Below are positions 29,942 through 38,957 of a DNA stretch of 50,766 nt, in pieces. The stretch comes from Vibrio variabilis. GTDB taxonomy: Bacteria > Pseudomonadota > Gammaproteobacteria > Enterobacterales > Vibrionaceae. Position 1 is the first letter of the stretch. The number at the start of each line of letters is the position of its first letter. Below the pieces are notes generated by a model. The model was not told where the DNA came from. It saw nothing but the letters and a program-made list of their open reading frames with translations, and did no database searches. The stretch lies in assembly GCF_003263785.1 (NCBI RefSeq), contig NZ_JYJK01000152.1, forward strand, positions 1 to 50,766, given 5' to 3'. Both the position numbers and the translations under genes were made by a program.

Positions 29942-30817
29942 TTAAGCTCTAATACTTTGTAGTGTTTCGATTTGGCTTGGCTGTGCACTATCTTCACCAA
30001 ACCAAGAGAGTTCATCGGCTAACGAGACCACCTCACCGACAACAATCAGTGATGGCGACTGCGCATCTTTGGCCATCTCCGGTAGTGTTGCCAAAGTGCC
30101 ACGTAAGACCTTTTGGGTTGCCTGTGTCCCACGCTCAATAATGGCAACAGGTACACTTGAACTTCGGCCGTGTTCAATAAGTTGCGACTGGATATAGTCA
30201 GATTTCATTAGCCCCATGTAGATAACGAGAGTCTGATTGCCGCGCGCCAGCGTTGACCAATCCATATCATCGCTGTCCGGTTTTAGGTGCCCGGTGACAA
30301 ACAGCGCCGATTGCGCGTAGTCTCGATGAGTTAGGGGGATACCTGCGTATGCCGTCGCGCCAGCGGCTGCGGTAATACCCGGCACCACTTGGAATCGAAT
30401 GCCTGCTGATGCGAGAACTTGCAGCTCTTCACCACCACGGCCAAATACAAACGGATCGCCACCTTTAATACGAACGACTTTATGACCGCTCTGGGCAAAC
30501 TCGACCAACAGTTGATTGGTTTTTTCTTGAGGAACGCTGTGATGACCAGCTCTTTTGCCCACACAAACTAAAATAGTACTATCTGGTACCAGCGCCATAA
30601 TTTCTTCAGAAACAAGATAGTCATAGAGCACGACGTCAGCTTGTTGTAGCAGGTTTAATGCTTTTATGGTCAGTAGTTCAGGATCGCCTGGACCGGCACC
30701 GATTAAAGCCACCTCGCCTTTGTTGAGCTGTGATTTGGCTAGCCTTGGCTTATCTTGGCTGCTAACCAAAGTGGGTGTACTTCCTTTGCCCGGCTGGTTA
30801 GTAAAAGTTGGGGTCAT
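29942..30817 (-). CDS. cobA: Uroporphyrinogen-III C-methyltransferase
   Basis: A SAM-dependent enzyme making precorrin-2, the precursor of siroheme for sulfite reductase. The motifs are ALIGAGPGDPELLT near the start, RIKGGDPFVFGRGGEE, and VVPGITAAAGATAYAGIPLTH. The start at 30817 (MTPTFTNQPGKG, 291 aa) is chosen because AAGGAT lies 8 nt upstream; a longer frame begins at 30859. Only the methyltransferase domain is present; it lacks the CysG dehydrogenase part. It lies upstream of cysD on the same strand, consistent with a sulfur-assimilation role. Confidence 0.93.
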   Translation of the reverse strand: MTPTFTNQPGKGSTPTLVSSQDKPRLAKSQLNKGEVALIGAGPGDPELLTIKALNLLQQADVVLYDYLVSEEIMALVPDSTILVCVGKRAGHHSVPQEKTNQLLVEFAQSGHKVVRIKGGDPFVFGRGGEELQVLASAGIRFQVVPGITAAAGATAYAGIPLTHRDYAQSALFVTGHLKPDSDDMDWSTLARGNQTLVIYMGLMKSDYIQSQLIEHGRSSSVPVAIIERGTQATQKVLRGTLATLPEMAKDAQSPSLIVVGEVVSLADELSWFGEDSAQPSQIETLQSIRA

Positions 30818-31137
30818 AATGGCAATCCTTCGCATATCGAATGATGGCATTATGACCACTCGCCTATATTACTTGAAATTCTAAAATTTCATTTTTTATT
30901 CCAAAAGTCACTAAAGAAGCTATTTAGCCTGAAAAATATGGTCAAATTTCGAGCTAACTCGCCGCATGGAACCGCTATCAGTTGTAGTCTTACTAGTAAA
31001 GGTGAGAGATCGGTATCAGAACCCCAGTAAGTAATAAATGCAGATCACACTTTTATAGCCATAGAAACATTTCTTACATCACAAATTGATACACTTAGCG
31101 AGTTTTTGAATCACCCTCGAATTAGAAGGATATGAAG

Positions 31138-33098
31138 ATGAAAGTGGCAGTGACCCCAATTTCTATCGCTGTGCTAGGCGGGATGCTTGCAATGGCGAGC
31201 CCAGCGATGGCTGAAGAGATCAAGTTAAGAATTATCGAAACGACGGACATTCATACTAATGTTATGGATTACGACTACTACAAGGATAAGCCGTCGCAGA
31301 AAATCGGCCTGACTCGCGCTGCTACTTTGGTAAAAGAAGCTCGTGGTGAGGTAACGAACAGCGTATTGGTGGATAACGGTGACCTACTTCAAGGTAGCCC
31401 AATGGGCGACTACATGGCATCGAAAGGGATTAAGCCAGGTGAAATCCACCCGGTTTACAAAGCCATGAACCAGCTTGACTACGATGTGGGTAACATCGGT
31501 AACCATGAGTTTAACTATGGCCTTGAGTTCCTTAAAACCTCACTGGAAGGCGCTAACTTCCCTTACATCAGCGCTAACGTATTTGATAAAAAAACCGGTG
31601 ACCACTACTTCAAGCCTTACCTAATCAAAACCCATACGTTCAAAGACACCGATGGCAATGCACACGACGTGAAAGTTGGCTACATTGGCTTCGTACCACC
31701 TCAAATCATGGTGTGGGATAAGAAAAACCTCGAAGGCAAAGTGTTCGCTGAAGACATCAAAGCTTCCGCTGAAAAGTTAGTGCCACAAATGAAGAAAGAA
31801 GGTGCGGACATTATCGTTGCTATCCCGCACTCAGGCGTTTCAAGCGATCCGTATAAAGCCGGCGCAGAGAACTCGACTTACTACCTTTCTGAAGTAGAAG
31901 CATCGATGCGATTGCGTTTGGTCACTCTCACGCAGTATTCCCAGGTAAAGGCTTTGACAATATCCAAGGTGTCGACAATGAAAAAGGCACCATTAATGGT
32001 GTTGCTGCAGTAATGCCAGGACGTTGGGGTAGTCACGTGGGCGTAATGGATCTGGTACTTGAGCAAGACGGTGATAGCTGGAAAGTGGCTGATGCGCAAA
32101 CAGAAGCTCGTCCTATCTTCGACGCTGCTAACAAAAAGCCAATTGCTAAAGCAGACCAAGGTATTGTCGATGCGGTTAAAGGCGATCACAGTGCTACACG
32201 TGATTTCGTTAACCAACCGATTGGTAAAGCGAATGACGTGATGTACAGCTTCTTAGCGCTGGTTCAAGATGATCCTACGGTACAGATCGTTAACCTTGCA
32301 CAGAAAGACTATGTAGAAACCATGATCCAAGGCGATCCGGATCTTGATGGTCTGCCAGTGCTGTCTGCTGCTGCGCCATTTAAAGCGGGCGGCCGTAAGA
32401 ACGATCCAGCTAACTTTACCGAAGTAGAATCGGGTCAACTTACGTTCCGTAACGCAGCCGACCTATACCTATACCCAAATACGCTTGTAGCGTTGAAAGT
32501 AACGGGTAAAGAAGTGAAGGAATGGTTGGAGTGTTCTGCAGGTCAGTTCAAACAAATCGATGCAAACTCTAACAAGCCACAATCACTGATCGATTGGGAT
32601 GGTTTCCGTACCTACAACTTTGATGTGATGGATGGCGTTGAATACCAAATCGATGTCACTAAACCAGCCCGTTATGACGGCAATTGCAAACTGCTAGACG
32701 AAGGTAGCGAGCGTATCCTTGGTTTGACTTATAACGGCAAACCAATCGACATGAAGCAAACCTTCATCATTGCGACCAATAACTACCGTGCATACAGCAA
32801 CAAGTTCCCTGGTACTGGTAGCGACTTTATCGCATTTGATTCTCCAGATGAAAACCGTTCTATCGTTGCTAACTACATCTCGAAAGTAAGCAAAGAGAAA
32901 GGTGAAGTGACGCCAAGTGCGGACAACAACTGGTCATTTGCGCCAATTAGCACAAGCGCTAAGCTGGACGTGCGTTTTGAAACCTCTCCATCAGAGAAAG
33001 CGGCGCAATTTATCAGCGACAAAGGTCAATACCCAATGAAAAAGGTCGCGACTGACGATGTTGGTTTCGCGGTTTACCAGATCGACTTACAAAAATAA
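31138..33098 (+). CDS. cpdB: 2',3'-cyclic-nucleotide 2'-phosphodiesterase/3'-nucleotidase CpdB, one frameshift
   Basis: A periplasmic metallophosphoesterase of about 653 aa. A signal peptide ends AMASPAMA. Metal ligands are visible in ETTDIHTNV, DNGDLLQGSPMGDY and GNHEFNYG, and after repair in AFGHSHAVFPG. The frame breaks at 31900 (one G missing: EVEGIDAIAFGHSH). The start at 31138 is preferred over 31132 because AGAAGGA is 7 nt before it. The C-terminal nucleotide-binding domain includes TFIIATNNYRAYSNKFPGTG. It releases nucleosides and phosphate from extracellular nucleotides. A terminator follows. Confidence 0.93.
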
Positions 33099-33132
33099 GC
33101 TGATCTAAATTTAGTATCATCTTATTGAATCT

Positions 33133-33158
33133 AGCCACGCGTAATGCGTGGCTTTTTT
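33133..33158 (+). terminator. Terminator after cpdB
   Basis: An 8-bp stem AGCCACGC with GCGTGGCT around GTAAT, then TTTTT. Confidence 0.9.
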
Positions 33159-33218
33159 ATTCGCCTCGGTTTAGTCTAAGAACGATAGGCCGCTGTTCGC
33201 AATAAAGAGAAATACATC

Positions 33219-33671
33219 ATGATTATCTGGAAGACAAAAACGTTCACTGAACTCAACACGACTGAGCTATATGAGTTGATCAAACTGCGCGTCGATGTGT
33301 TTGTGGTAGAACAAACCTGTCCTTATCCAGAATTGGATAACAAAGACCAGATCGAAGGCGTACACCATTTACTGGGTTACCAAGGTGATGAACTCGTCGC
33401 TTGTGCGCGATTGTTACCAAAAGGCACTACGTACAAACAAGTAAGTATTGGCCGTGTCGCGACAAAGCAGACGCATAGAGGGGGTGGTCTAGGGCATGAC
33501 CTATTGGTGCAAGCAAAACTCGAGTGTGAGCGTCTGTGGCCTAACGAGAGCATCCAAATCGGAGCGCAATCTCACTTGCAAGGTTACTATTCAAAACATG
33601 GCTTTAGTGCCTGCTCGGATGAATACCTAGAAGATGATATCCCTCATATTGACATGAGGCTTCTAAAATAA
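33219..33671 (+). CDS. elaA: ElaA-like GNAT acetyltransferase
   Basis: A 150-aa member of the GNAT family. The ElaA pattern is visible: LYELIKLRVDVFVVEQTCPYPELD, then LVACARLLPKG and the acetyl-CoA loop SIGRVATKQTHRGGGLGHDLL, followed by IGAQSHLQGYYSKHGF. The substrate is unknown. It stands alone between two terminators. Confidence 0.88.
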   Translation: MIIWKTKTFTELNTTELYELIKLRVDVFVVEQTCPYPELDNKDQIEGVHHLLGYQGDELVACARLLPKGTTYKQVSIGRVATKQTHRGGGLGHDLLVQAKLECERLWPNESIQIGAQSHLQGYYSKHGFSACSDEYLEDDIPHIDMRLLK

Positions 33672-33704
33672 TCGTGACTTAAACAGTGACGAATAGAGCA
33701 AAAA

Positions 33705-33726
33705 AGGGGCTTGCGAGCCCCTTCTT
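33705..33726 (+). terminator. Terminator between elaA and the OapA-like gene
   Basis: AGGGGCT pairs with AGCCCCT around TGCG, with A-run before and T-rich sequence after. It lies between convergent genes and probably serves both. Confidence 0.8.
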
Positions 33727-33734
33727 ATCTTTTT

Positions 33735-34337
33735 CTATTTACTGCGACCAAATCCGCCATCAGACAAGCGGAAGAACATGATCGACTGGTCACCACGCTC
33801 AATCTGCAAGATATCTAAGCTGCCCTCTTCATTGAACTTAAATCGAATTAGCTGACCTTGCTTAATTCGGCTTAGTGGTTTGTCGCTGCCTTCAATGCGT
33901 GCCAACGCATTCAAGTCTGCCATCGGCAATTGGTTGGTGCGGAATACGCGCGCGAGCGTGTCACCCTTTTTCACCGTGTACTCGCGCCAATCCGTTTCTA
34001 CTCGCTCTTCCACGTTAACCTGCGACGACTGCTCACTCAATGGCGCGGTATTGACGCTGACTGCGACGCGTTGATTGGTAGGGGTCACTTGAGGCGCCTC
34101 AGCTTTTTGGCCTGGCAAAAGCATCAACACAATAACAACAGGAATGAGAACGCTCAAAACCCTTCTATGTAGACGCGGCAAACGTTGCCATAACGCCTTA
34201 GCCTTATCACGTATCGCAGACAGTCGAGACAAATCGATTTGCTTTAGACGCGATAAATCCAGCGCTTGCCACTTTTCTTTCAGCACTTGAACGTGGTCAA
34301 CTTTTTGCTTTTTACGGTGACGACGATTCATTCCCAT
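33735..34337 (-). CDS. ytfB: OapA/YtfB-like envelope protein
   Basis: A 200-aa protein with a basic cytoplasmic N-terminus, one membrane helix (VLSVLIPVVIVLMLLPG) and a C-terminal OapA/LysM-like domain (WREYTVKKGDTLARVFRTNQ to IKQGQLIRFKFN). The start MGMNRRHRKKQK is chosen from an AGGAG just upstream; a second ATG is 6 nt on. Such domains bind glycan or murein, and E. coli YtfB acts in cell division. It is divergent from fklB, the same pair as in E. coli. Confidence 0.8.
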   Translation of the reverse strand: MGMNRRHRKKQKVDHVQVLKEKWQALDLSRLKQIDLSRLSAIRDKAKALWQRLPRLHRRVLSVLIPVVIVLMLLPGQKAEAPQVTPTNQRVAVSVNTAPLSEQSSQVNVEERVETDWREYTVKKGDTLARVFRTNQLPMADLNALARIEGSDKPLSRIKQGQLIRFKFNEEGSLDILQIERGDQSIMFFRLSDGGFGRSK

Positions 34338-34542
34338 TGGTCTCCTACTACACAACCGTCTCAGTTTAAGAAAACCTGCGTTCAGAGTATAGAAAAATCG
34401 CAGGTCTGCTAATTTATAACCGCCTAATGTCACAAGTTTAACAACCAAAACGAATTAATTGGTAAAAGTTGGTTAGAGCGTTTCGGTTTAAAGCCAGAAC
34501 TGGTATGCTTTCGTCTTCATTCGAATAGCAAGAGAGACCGTC

Positions 34543-35165
34543 ATGTCTGACGTGAAATTAGAAACTGTAGAACAGAAAGCAAGCTATGGTATTGGTCTAC
34601 AAATGGGCCAACAACTAGCAGGTAGCGGCTAGAAGGTCTAAACGTAGATGCAATCGCTAAAGGTATTGCAACTGCACTAACTGGTGACATGCCAGAAATC
34701 GAAATTGACGAGATCAACAACGCACTGCAAGAGCTACACACTCGCGCAGAAGCACTACGTCAAGAAGCGGCAAAAGCAGCGGCAGCTGACGGCGAAGCGT
34801 TCCTAAAAGACAACGCACTTCGTTCAGAAGTAACGGTTCTTGAGTCTGGTCTTCAATACGAAGTGATCACTGAAGGTACTGGCGAAATCCCATCTGCAGA
34901 CAAAACTGTACGCGTTCACTACCACGGTGAGCTAACAGACGGTACTGTATTCGACAGCTCTGTATCTCGCGGTCAACCTGCTGAGTTCCCAGTGACTGGC
35001 GTAATCAAAGGCTGGGTTGAAGCACTTCAACTAATGCCTGTAGGTTCTAAGTGGAAACTGTACATTCCTCAAGACCTAGCATACGGTGAGCGCGGCGCAG
35101 GTGCAGCGATTCCTCCGTTTGCAGCACTAGTATTCGAAGTTGAGCTACTAGACATCATCGCTTAA
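34543..35165 (+). CDS. fklB: FKBP-type peptidyl-prolyl isomerase FklB, one frameshift
   Basis: A dimeric FKBP22-type foldase of about 207 aa. The N-terminal dimerisation region reads EQKASYGIGLQMGQQLAGSG and then hits a TAG at 34630. Adding one C restores LEGLNVDAIAKGIAT and the frame continues to the end. The C-terminal FKBP domain has VRVHYHGELTDGTVFDSS, VIKGWVEALQLMPVGSKW and AYGERGAGAAIPPFAALVFEVELLDI. The gene is broken only on paper; the match on both sides is close. Confidence 0.93.
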
Positions 35166-35190
35166 TCTCATCTCTGATACTCAGTTTTTA

Positions 35191-35218
35191 AAAGCAGTGA
35201 CTCGTCACTGCTTTTTTA
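35191..35218 (+). terminator. Terminator after fklB
   Basis: An 11-bp stem AAAGCAGTGAC with GTCACTGCTTT around TC, followed by TTTT. Confidence 0.85.
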
Positions 35219-35260
35219 TTGTCTAATCTTAACGGGATAGACAATAAAATGGACGGTATT

Positions 35261-35728
35261 ATGAGAACTCTTCTAGCCCTTTCTACGGCACTACTCATTT
35301 CAGCACCAGCGCACGCTGCACTTGACCTTTCAAGCGTATCCACTGACGATGCAAGCGGTTTACTCTCTAGTGCAAACTCAATGATGAACGCAAAAGATTC
35401 ACCAGTCGTTAATGACTTAGCCAGCAATCTTTCTATATCCCCTGAACAAGCGACAACTGGCGTAGGCGCGCTACTCTCTCTTGCACAAAGTTCACTCGGT
35501 TCAGATCAGCAGAGTGAGCTGAACTCCCTGATTCCCGGAATGGATTCGCTAACAAGCAGCGGTCTTCTCTCGTCAATACAAGATATGGACAGTGTAAAAA
35601 GTGCCTTCTCATCCGTGGGTTTAGACCCGTCGATGATTTCACAGTTTGCACCGGTCGTATTGGATTACCTGGGCTCACAAGGGGCAAGTTCAGGTCTTTT
35701 GGAATCACTGACATCATTATGGCAGTAA
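35261..35728 (+). CDS. DUF2780-like exported protein
   Basis: A 155-aa product with signal peptide MRTLLALSTALLISAPAHA. The mature part is Ser-, Leu- and Gly-rich and helical, with repeated LSSxxSLxx patterns and AAVLDYLG-type ending (VVLDYLGSQGASSGLLESL), which resembles DUF2780 proteins of vibrios. The start at 35261 puts the signal peptide at the N-terminus; in-frame codons upstream to 35219 would add a polar extension. No function is known. Confidence 0.65.
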   Translation: MRTLLALSTALLISAPAHAALDLSSVSTDDASGLLSSANSMMNAKDSPVVNDLASNLSISPEQATTGVGALLSLAQSSLGSDQQSELNSLIPGMDSLTSSGLLSSIQDMDSVKSAFSSVGLDPSMISQFAPVVLDYLGSQGASSGLLESLTSLWQ

Positions 35729-35762
35729 AGGGGAGAGGCGATTTCAAAATAGCAGATAGCAA

Positions 35763-35790
35763 AAAGCCGAGCATAAATGCTCGGCTTTTT
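35763..35790 (-). terminator. Terminator of the alpha operon (bidirectional)
   Basis: An 11-bp stem AAAGCCGAGCA with TGCTCGGCTTT around TAAA, with T-runs on both strands. It ends the rplQ transcript and the convergent DUF2780-like gene. Confidence 0.9.
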
Positions 35791-35811
35791 TAGTTCTACG
35801 AACTTTACTGA

Positions 35812-36198
35812 TTACTCAGCAGCAGCTTCTTCAGATGCTTCTGGGCGATCAACTAGCTCAATGTAAGCCATTGGAGCTTTATCGCCAGCACGGAAGCCAG
35901 CTTTTAGGATACGAGTGTAACCGCCCTGACGAGCAGCAAAACGTGGACCTAGTTCGTTGAATAGTTTCGCAACTACTTCGTTATCACGAGTACGTGCAAA
36001 TGCTAGACGACGGTTAGCAACACTGTCAGTCTTAGCTAGTGTAATCAAAGGCTCAACTACGCGACGTAGCTCTTTTGCTTTAGGCAATGTAGTCTTGATT
36101 ACTTCATGACGTACAAGAGAGCTAGCCATATTGCTGAACATCGCTTTGCGATGGCTGCTGTTGCGGTTGAGTTGACGACCACTCTTACGATGGCGCAT
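35812..36198 (-). CDS. rplQ: 50S ribosomal protein L17
   Basis: At 128 aa, MRHRKSGRQLNRNSSHRKAM is the invariant L17 start, and HEVIKTTLPKAKELRRVVEPLITLAK follows. L17 binds 23S rRNA near the tunnel exit side. It is the last gene of the alpha operon, 26 nt after rpoA. Confidence 0.98.
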   Translation of the reverse strand: MRHRKSGRQLNRNSSHRKAMFSNMASSLVRHEVIKTTLPKAKELRRVVEPLITLAKTDSVANRRLAFARTRDNEVVAKLFNELGPRFAARQGGYTRILKAGFRAGDKAPMAYIELVDRPEASEEAAAE

Positions 36199-36224
36199 GA
36201 CCTAATCCTTCTAACTAGTATCGA

Positions 36225-37217
36225 TTAATCTTCAGCGATAGACGCTGGTGGCCAGTTTTCTAGGCGCATGCCCAGAGACAGACCACGTGATGCAAGTACG
36301 TCTTTAATCTCGGTAAGAGATTTTTTACCAAGGTTTGGCGTTTTAAGTAGCTCAACCTCAGTACGCTGTACAAGATCACCGATGTAGTGAATCGCTTCTG
36401 CTTTTAGACAGTTAGCAGAGCGAACTGTTAGTTCAAGATCGTCTACAGGACGCAGTAGAATAGGATCGAACTCCGGCTTCTCTTCCTTCTCCTCAGGAAC
36501 ACGTACATCACGAAGATCTACGAATGCATCCAATTGCTCAGCTAGGATAGTAGCTGCGCGACGGATAGCTTCCTCAGGTTCTAGAGTACCGTTCGTTTCC
36601 ATATCGATAACGAGCTTGTCTAGGTCAGTACGTTGCTCAACACGTGCCGCTTCTACAGCGTAGGCAATTTTGTCTACTGGGCTGTAAGTTGCGTCAACGA
36701 GCAAACGACCGATTGGACGCTCATCTTCTTCAGTATGGATACGAGCTGAAGCTGGAACGTAACCACGACCACGTTCAACTTTGATTCGCATAGAAATCTC
36801 AGCGTTGTCATCCGTTAGGTGACAAATAACGTGTTCTGGGTTAGCGATCTCTACATCACCATCATGGGTGATGTCACCTGCAACAACAGGGCCTGAGCCT
36901 GATTTGTTTAGTGTAATAAACACTTCATCTTTGCCTTCAGCAACGCGAACAGCTAGACCTTTCAGGTTAAGAAGAATCTCTAGGATATCTTCTTGTACAC
37001 CTTCTTTAGTGCTGTACTCGTGCAGAACGCCTTCGATTTCAACTTCAGTCACTGCACAACCTGGCATTGACGAAAGCAAAATACGGCGAAGCGCATTACC
37101 TAGAGTGTGACCAAAGCCACGCTCTAATGGCTCAAGAGTTACTTTTGCGTGTGTCGTGCTAACTTGTTCGATGTCAACAAGACGTGGCTTAAGAAATTCT
37201 GTTACAGAACCCTGCAT
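36225..37217 (-). CDS. rpoA: RNA polymerase alpha subunit
   Basis: A 330-aa subunit. The N-terminal domain (assembly; GHTLGNALRRILLSSMPG) ends near residue 235; a linker (EEKEEKPEFDPILLRPVDDLELT) leads to the C-terminal domain with SANCLKAEAIHYIGDLVQ, which binds UP elements and activators. It lies between rpsD and rplQ. Confidence 0.98.
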   Translation of the reverse strand: MQGSVTEFLKPRLVDIEQVSTTHAKVTLEPLERGFGHTLGNALRRILLSSMPGCAVTEVEIEGVLHEYSTKEGVQEDILEILLNLKGLAVRVAEGKDEVFITLNKSGSGPVVAGDITHDGDVEIANPEHVICHLTDDNAEISMRIKVERGRGYVPASARIHTEEDERPIGRLLVDATYSPVDKIAYAVEAARVEQRTDLDKLVIDMETNGTLEPEEAIRRAATILAEQLDAFVDLRDVRVPEEKEEKPEFDPILLRPVDDLELTVRSANCLKAEAIHYIGDLVQRTEVELLKTPNLGKKSLTEIKDVLASRGLSLGMRLENWPPASIAED

Positions 37218-37241
37218 TGTGTCCTCTCTTTAGTTTAAACC

Positions 37242-37862
37242 TTACTTAGAGTAAAGCTCGACGATCAAGTGTTCGTTAATGTCAGCAGATAGATCTGAAC
37301 GCTCAGGCATACGCTTGAATGTACCTTCCATCTTGCCAGCATCTACTTCAATCCAAGTTGGTTTTTCACGTTGTTCAGCAACTTCTAGAGCTGCTTTAAT
37401 ACGAGCTTGCTGTTTAGCCTTCTCGCGGATAGAAACAACGTCGTTAGCCGCAACTTTGAATGAAGGAACGTTTACAACTTTACCGTTAACTAGGATAGCT
37501 TTGTGGCTAACTAGCTGACGTGCTTCTGCGCGAGTAGCGCCAAAGCCCATGCGGTAAACTACGTTATCTAGACGACCTTCAAGAAGCTGAAGTAGGTTTT
37601 CACCAGTGTTGCCTTTAAGGCGAGCTGCTTCTTTGTAGTAGTTACGGAATTGTTTTTCTAGAACGCCGTAGATACGACGAACTTTTTGCTTCTCACGAAG
37701 CTGAACGCCATACTCAGATAGACGACCGCGACGAGCGCCGTGTACACCTGGTGCGTTATCGATTTTACACTTGGTATCGATCGCGCGTACGCCTGACTTA
37801 AGGAATAAGTCTGTACCTTCGCGACGGCTAAGCTTCAGCTTAGGACCCAAATATCTTGCCAT
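37242..37862 (-). CDS. rpsD: 30S ribosomal protein S4
   Basis: A 206-aa primary 16S rRNA-binding protein with an S4 domain around NVVYRMGFGATRAEARQLVSH. S4 is also the repressor of the alpha operon, acting on the leader found at 38655-38740. Its N-terminus contains MARYLGPKLKLSRREGTDLF. Confidence 0.98.
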   Translation of the reverse strand: MARYLGPKLKLSRREGTDLFLKSGVRAIDTKCKIDNAPGVHGARRGRLSEYGVQLREKQKVRRIYGVLEKQFRNYYKEAARLKGNTGENLLQLLEGRLDNVVYRMGFGATRAEARQLVSHKAILVNGKVVNVPSFKVAANDVVSIREKAKQQARIKAALEVAEQREKPTWIEVDAGKMEGTFKRMPERSDLSADINEHLIVELYSK

Positions 37863-37889
37863 GATTCTTCTCCAATTATCCTAGAAACG

Positions 37890-38279
37890 TTATACGCGAC
37901 GTTTCTTAGGTGGACGACAACCGTTATGAGGGATTGGTGTCGCGTCAACGATGTTCGTGATGCGGAAACCAGCAGCGTTCAGTGCACGAACAGTAGATTC
38001 GCGACCTGGACCTGGACCCTTAACCATAACTTCCAAGTTCTTTAGACCGTATTCTTTAGCCATTTCAGCACAACGCTCAGCAGCAACCTGTGCAGCGAAC
38101 GGAGTAGACTTACGAGAACCGCGGAAACCTGAACCACCTGCAGTAGCCCATGCTAGAGCGTTACCTTGACGGTCAGTAATAGTTACGATTGTGTTATTGA
38201 AAGAAGCATGGATGTGCGCAACGCCATCTGCAACTTGCTTGCGAACGCGCTTACGCGCGCGAGTTGGTTGTTTAGCCAT
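37890..38279 (-). CDS. rpsK: 30S ribosomal protein S11
   Basis: A 129-aa platform protein near the mRNA exit and the anti-Shine-Dalgarno. [22 protein letters not shown] and [18 protein letters not shown] are diagnostic. Confidence 0.98.
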
Positions 38280-38297
38280 TGTACTCTACCTTCCCGA

Positions 38298-38654
38298 TTA
38301 TTTCTTGATCGGCTTACGCGGACCCTTACGGGTGCGAGCGTTGGTTTTAGTACGCTGTCCACGTAGTGGTAGACTGCGACGATGACGAAGACCACGGTAA
38401 CAGCCAAGGTCCATAAGACGCTTGATGTTCATTGATACTTCACGACGTAGATCACCTTCTACAGTGTACTTAGCTACACCATCACGCAGTTGATCGATCT
38501 GCTCTTCAGTTAGTTCACTGATCTTAACATCTTCAGCAATACCCACTTCAGCTAGGATAGCTTGAGAGCGAGTTTTACCGATGCCGTAGATCGCAGTTAG
38601 TGCGATTACAGCGTGTTTCTGATCAGGAATGTTAATGCCTGCTATACGGGCCAT
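38298..38654 (-). CDS. rpsM: 30S ribosomal protein S13
   Basis: A 118-aa head protein that contacts the P-site tRNA and 50S bridge B1. MARIAGINIPDQKHAVIALT opens it and RGLRHRRSLPLRGQRTKTNA ends it. It is the first gene of the alpha operon, downstream of the S4-responsive leader. Confidence 0.98.
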   Translation of the reverse strand: MARIAGINIPDQKHAVIALTAIYGIGKTRSQAILAEVGIAEDVKISELTEEQIDQLRDGVAKYTVEGDLRREVSMNIKRLMDLGCYRGLRHRRSLPLRGQRTKTNARTRKGPRKPIKK

Positions 38655-38740
38655 TATTCACTCCTAGTGTTTCTTAAAAGAATAGCCGCAGCAAAGCCCG
38701 TTATGGATACGCTGCGGAGTGCTACTTCTTTTGCACGCAA
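38655..38740 (-). ncRNA. Alpha operon ribosome-binding-site leader (S4 target)
   Basis: The minus strand reads GTATCCATAACGGGCTTTGC, then TGCGGC, then TAGGAGTGAATA before the rpsM ATG. This matches the E. coli alpha leader (GTATCC...ACGGGCTTTTCAGC...TAGGAGTGCATA), the pseudoknot bound by S4 that traps the 30S subunit. Confidence 0.85.
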
Positions 38741-38754
38741 AAGGTAGGCCGAGG

Positions 38755-38783
38755 AATATACTCGACCATACCTTATATTTCAA
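38755..38783 (-). promoter_or_regulatory. Alpha operon promoter
   Basis: TTGAAA (38783-38778) and TATATT (38760-38755) are spaced by 17 nt on the minus strand, with a GC-rich discriminator after the -10. The start would be near 38748, giving a leader of about 94 nt. Confidence 0.75.
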
Positions 38784-38801
38784 GTAAAAATTTCTGCTTA
38801 A

Positions 38802-38918
38802 TTAGCCTTGGCGCTGTTTGTGCTTTGGCTCACTGCTACAGATAACACGCACAACACCGTTGCGCTTGATAACTTTACAGTTACGGCAGATTTTTTTAAC
38901 GGAAGCACGAACTTTCAT
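38802..38918 (-). CDS. rpmJ: 50S ribosomal protein L36 (zinc-binding form)
   Basis: A 38-aa protein, MKVRASVKKICRNCKVIKRN onwards. Cys11, Cys14, Cys27 and His33 form the zinc site, so this is the C+ type whose Zur-controlled zinc-free paralogue can replace it in other bacteria. It lies at the end of the spc operon, 39 nt after secY. Confidence 0.97.
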   Translation of the reverse strand: MKVRASVKKICRNCKVIKRNGVVRVICSSEPKHKQRQG

Positions 38919-38957
38919 TGCTAAACTCCGTAGATGAAATCTGAGACTACCGCCGAA

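Noticed and set aside
31030..31060. A CRP site upstream of cpdB
   Set aside because: Only a TCACA half-site is present; the left half does not match TGTGA.
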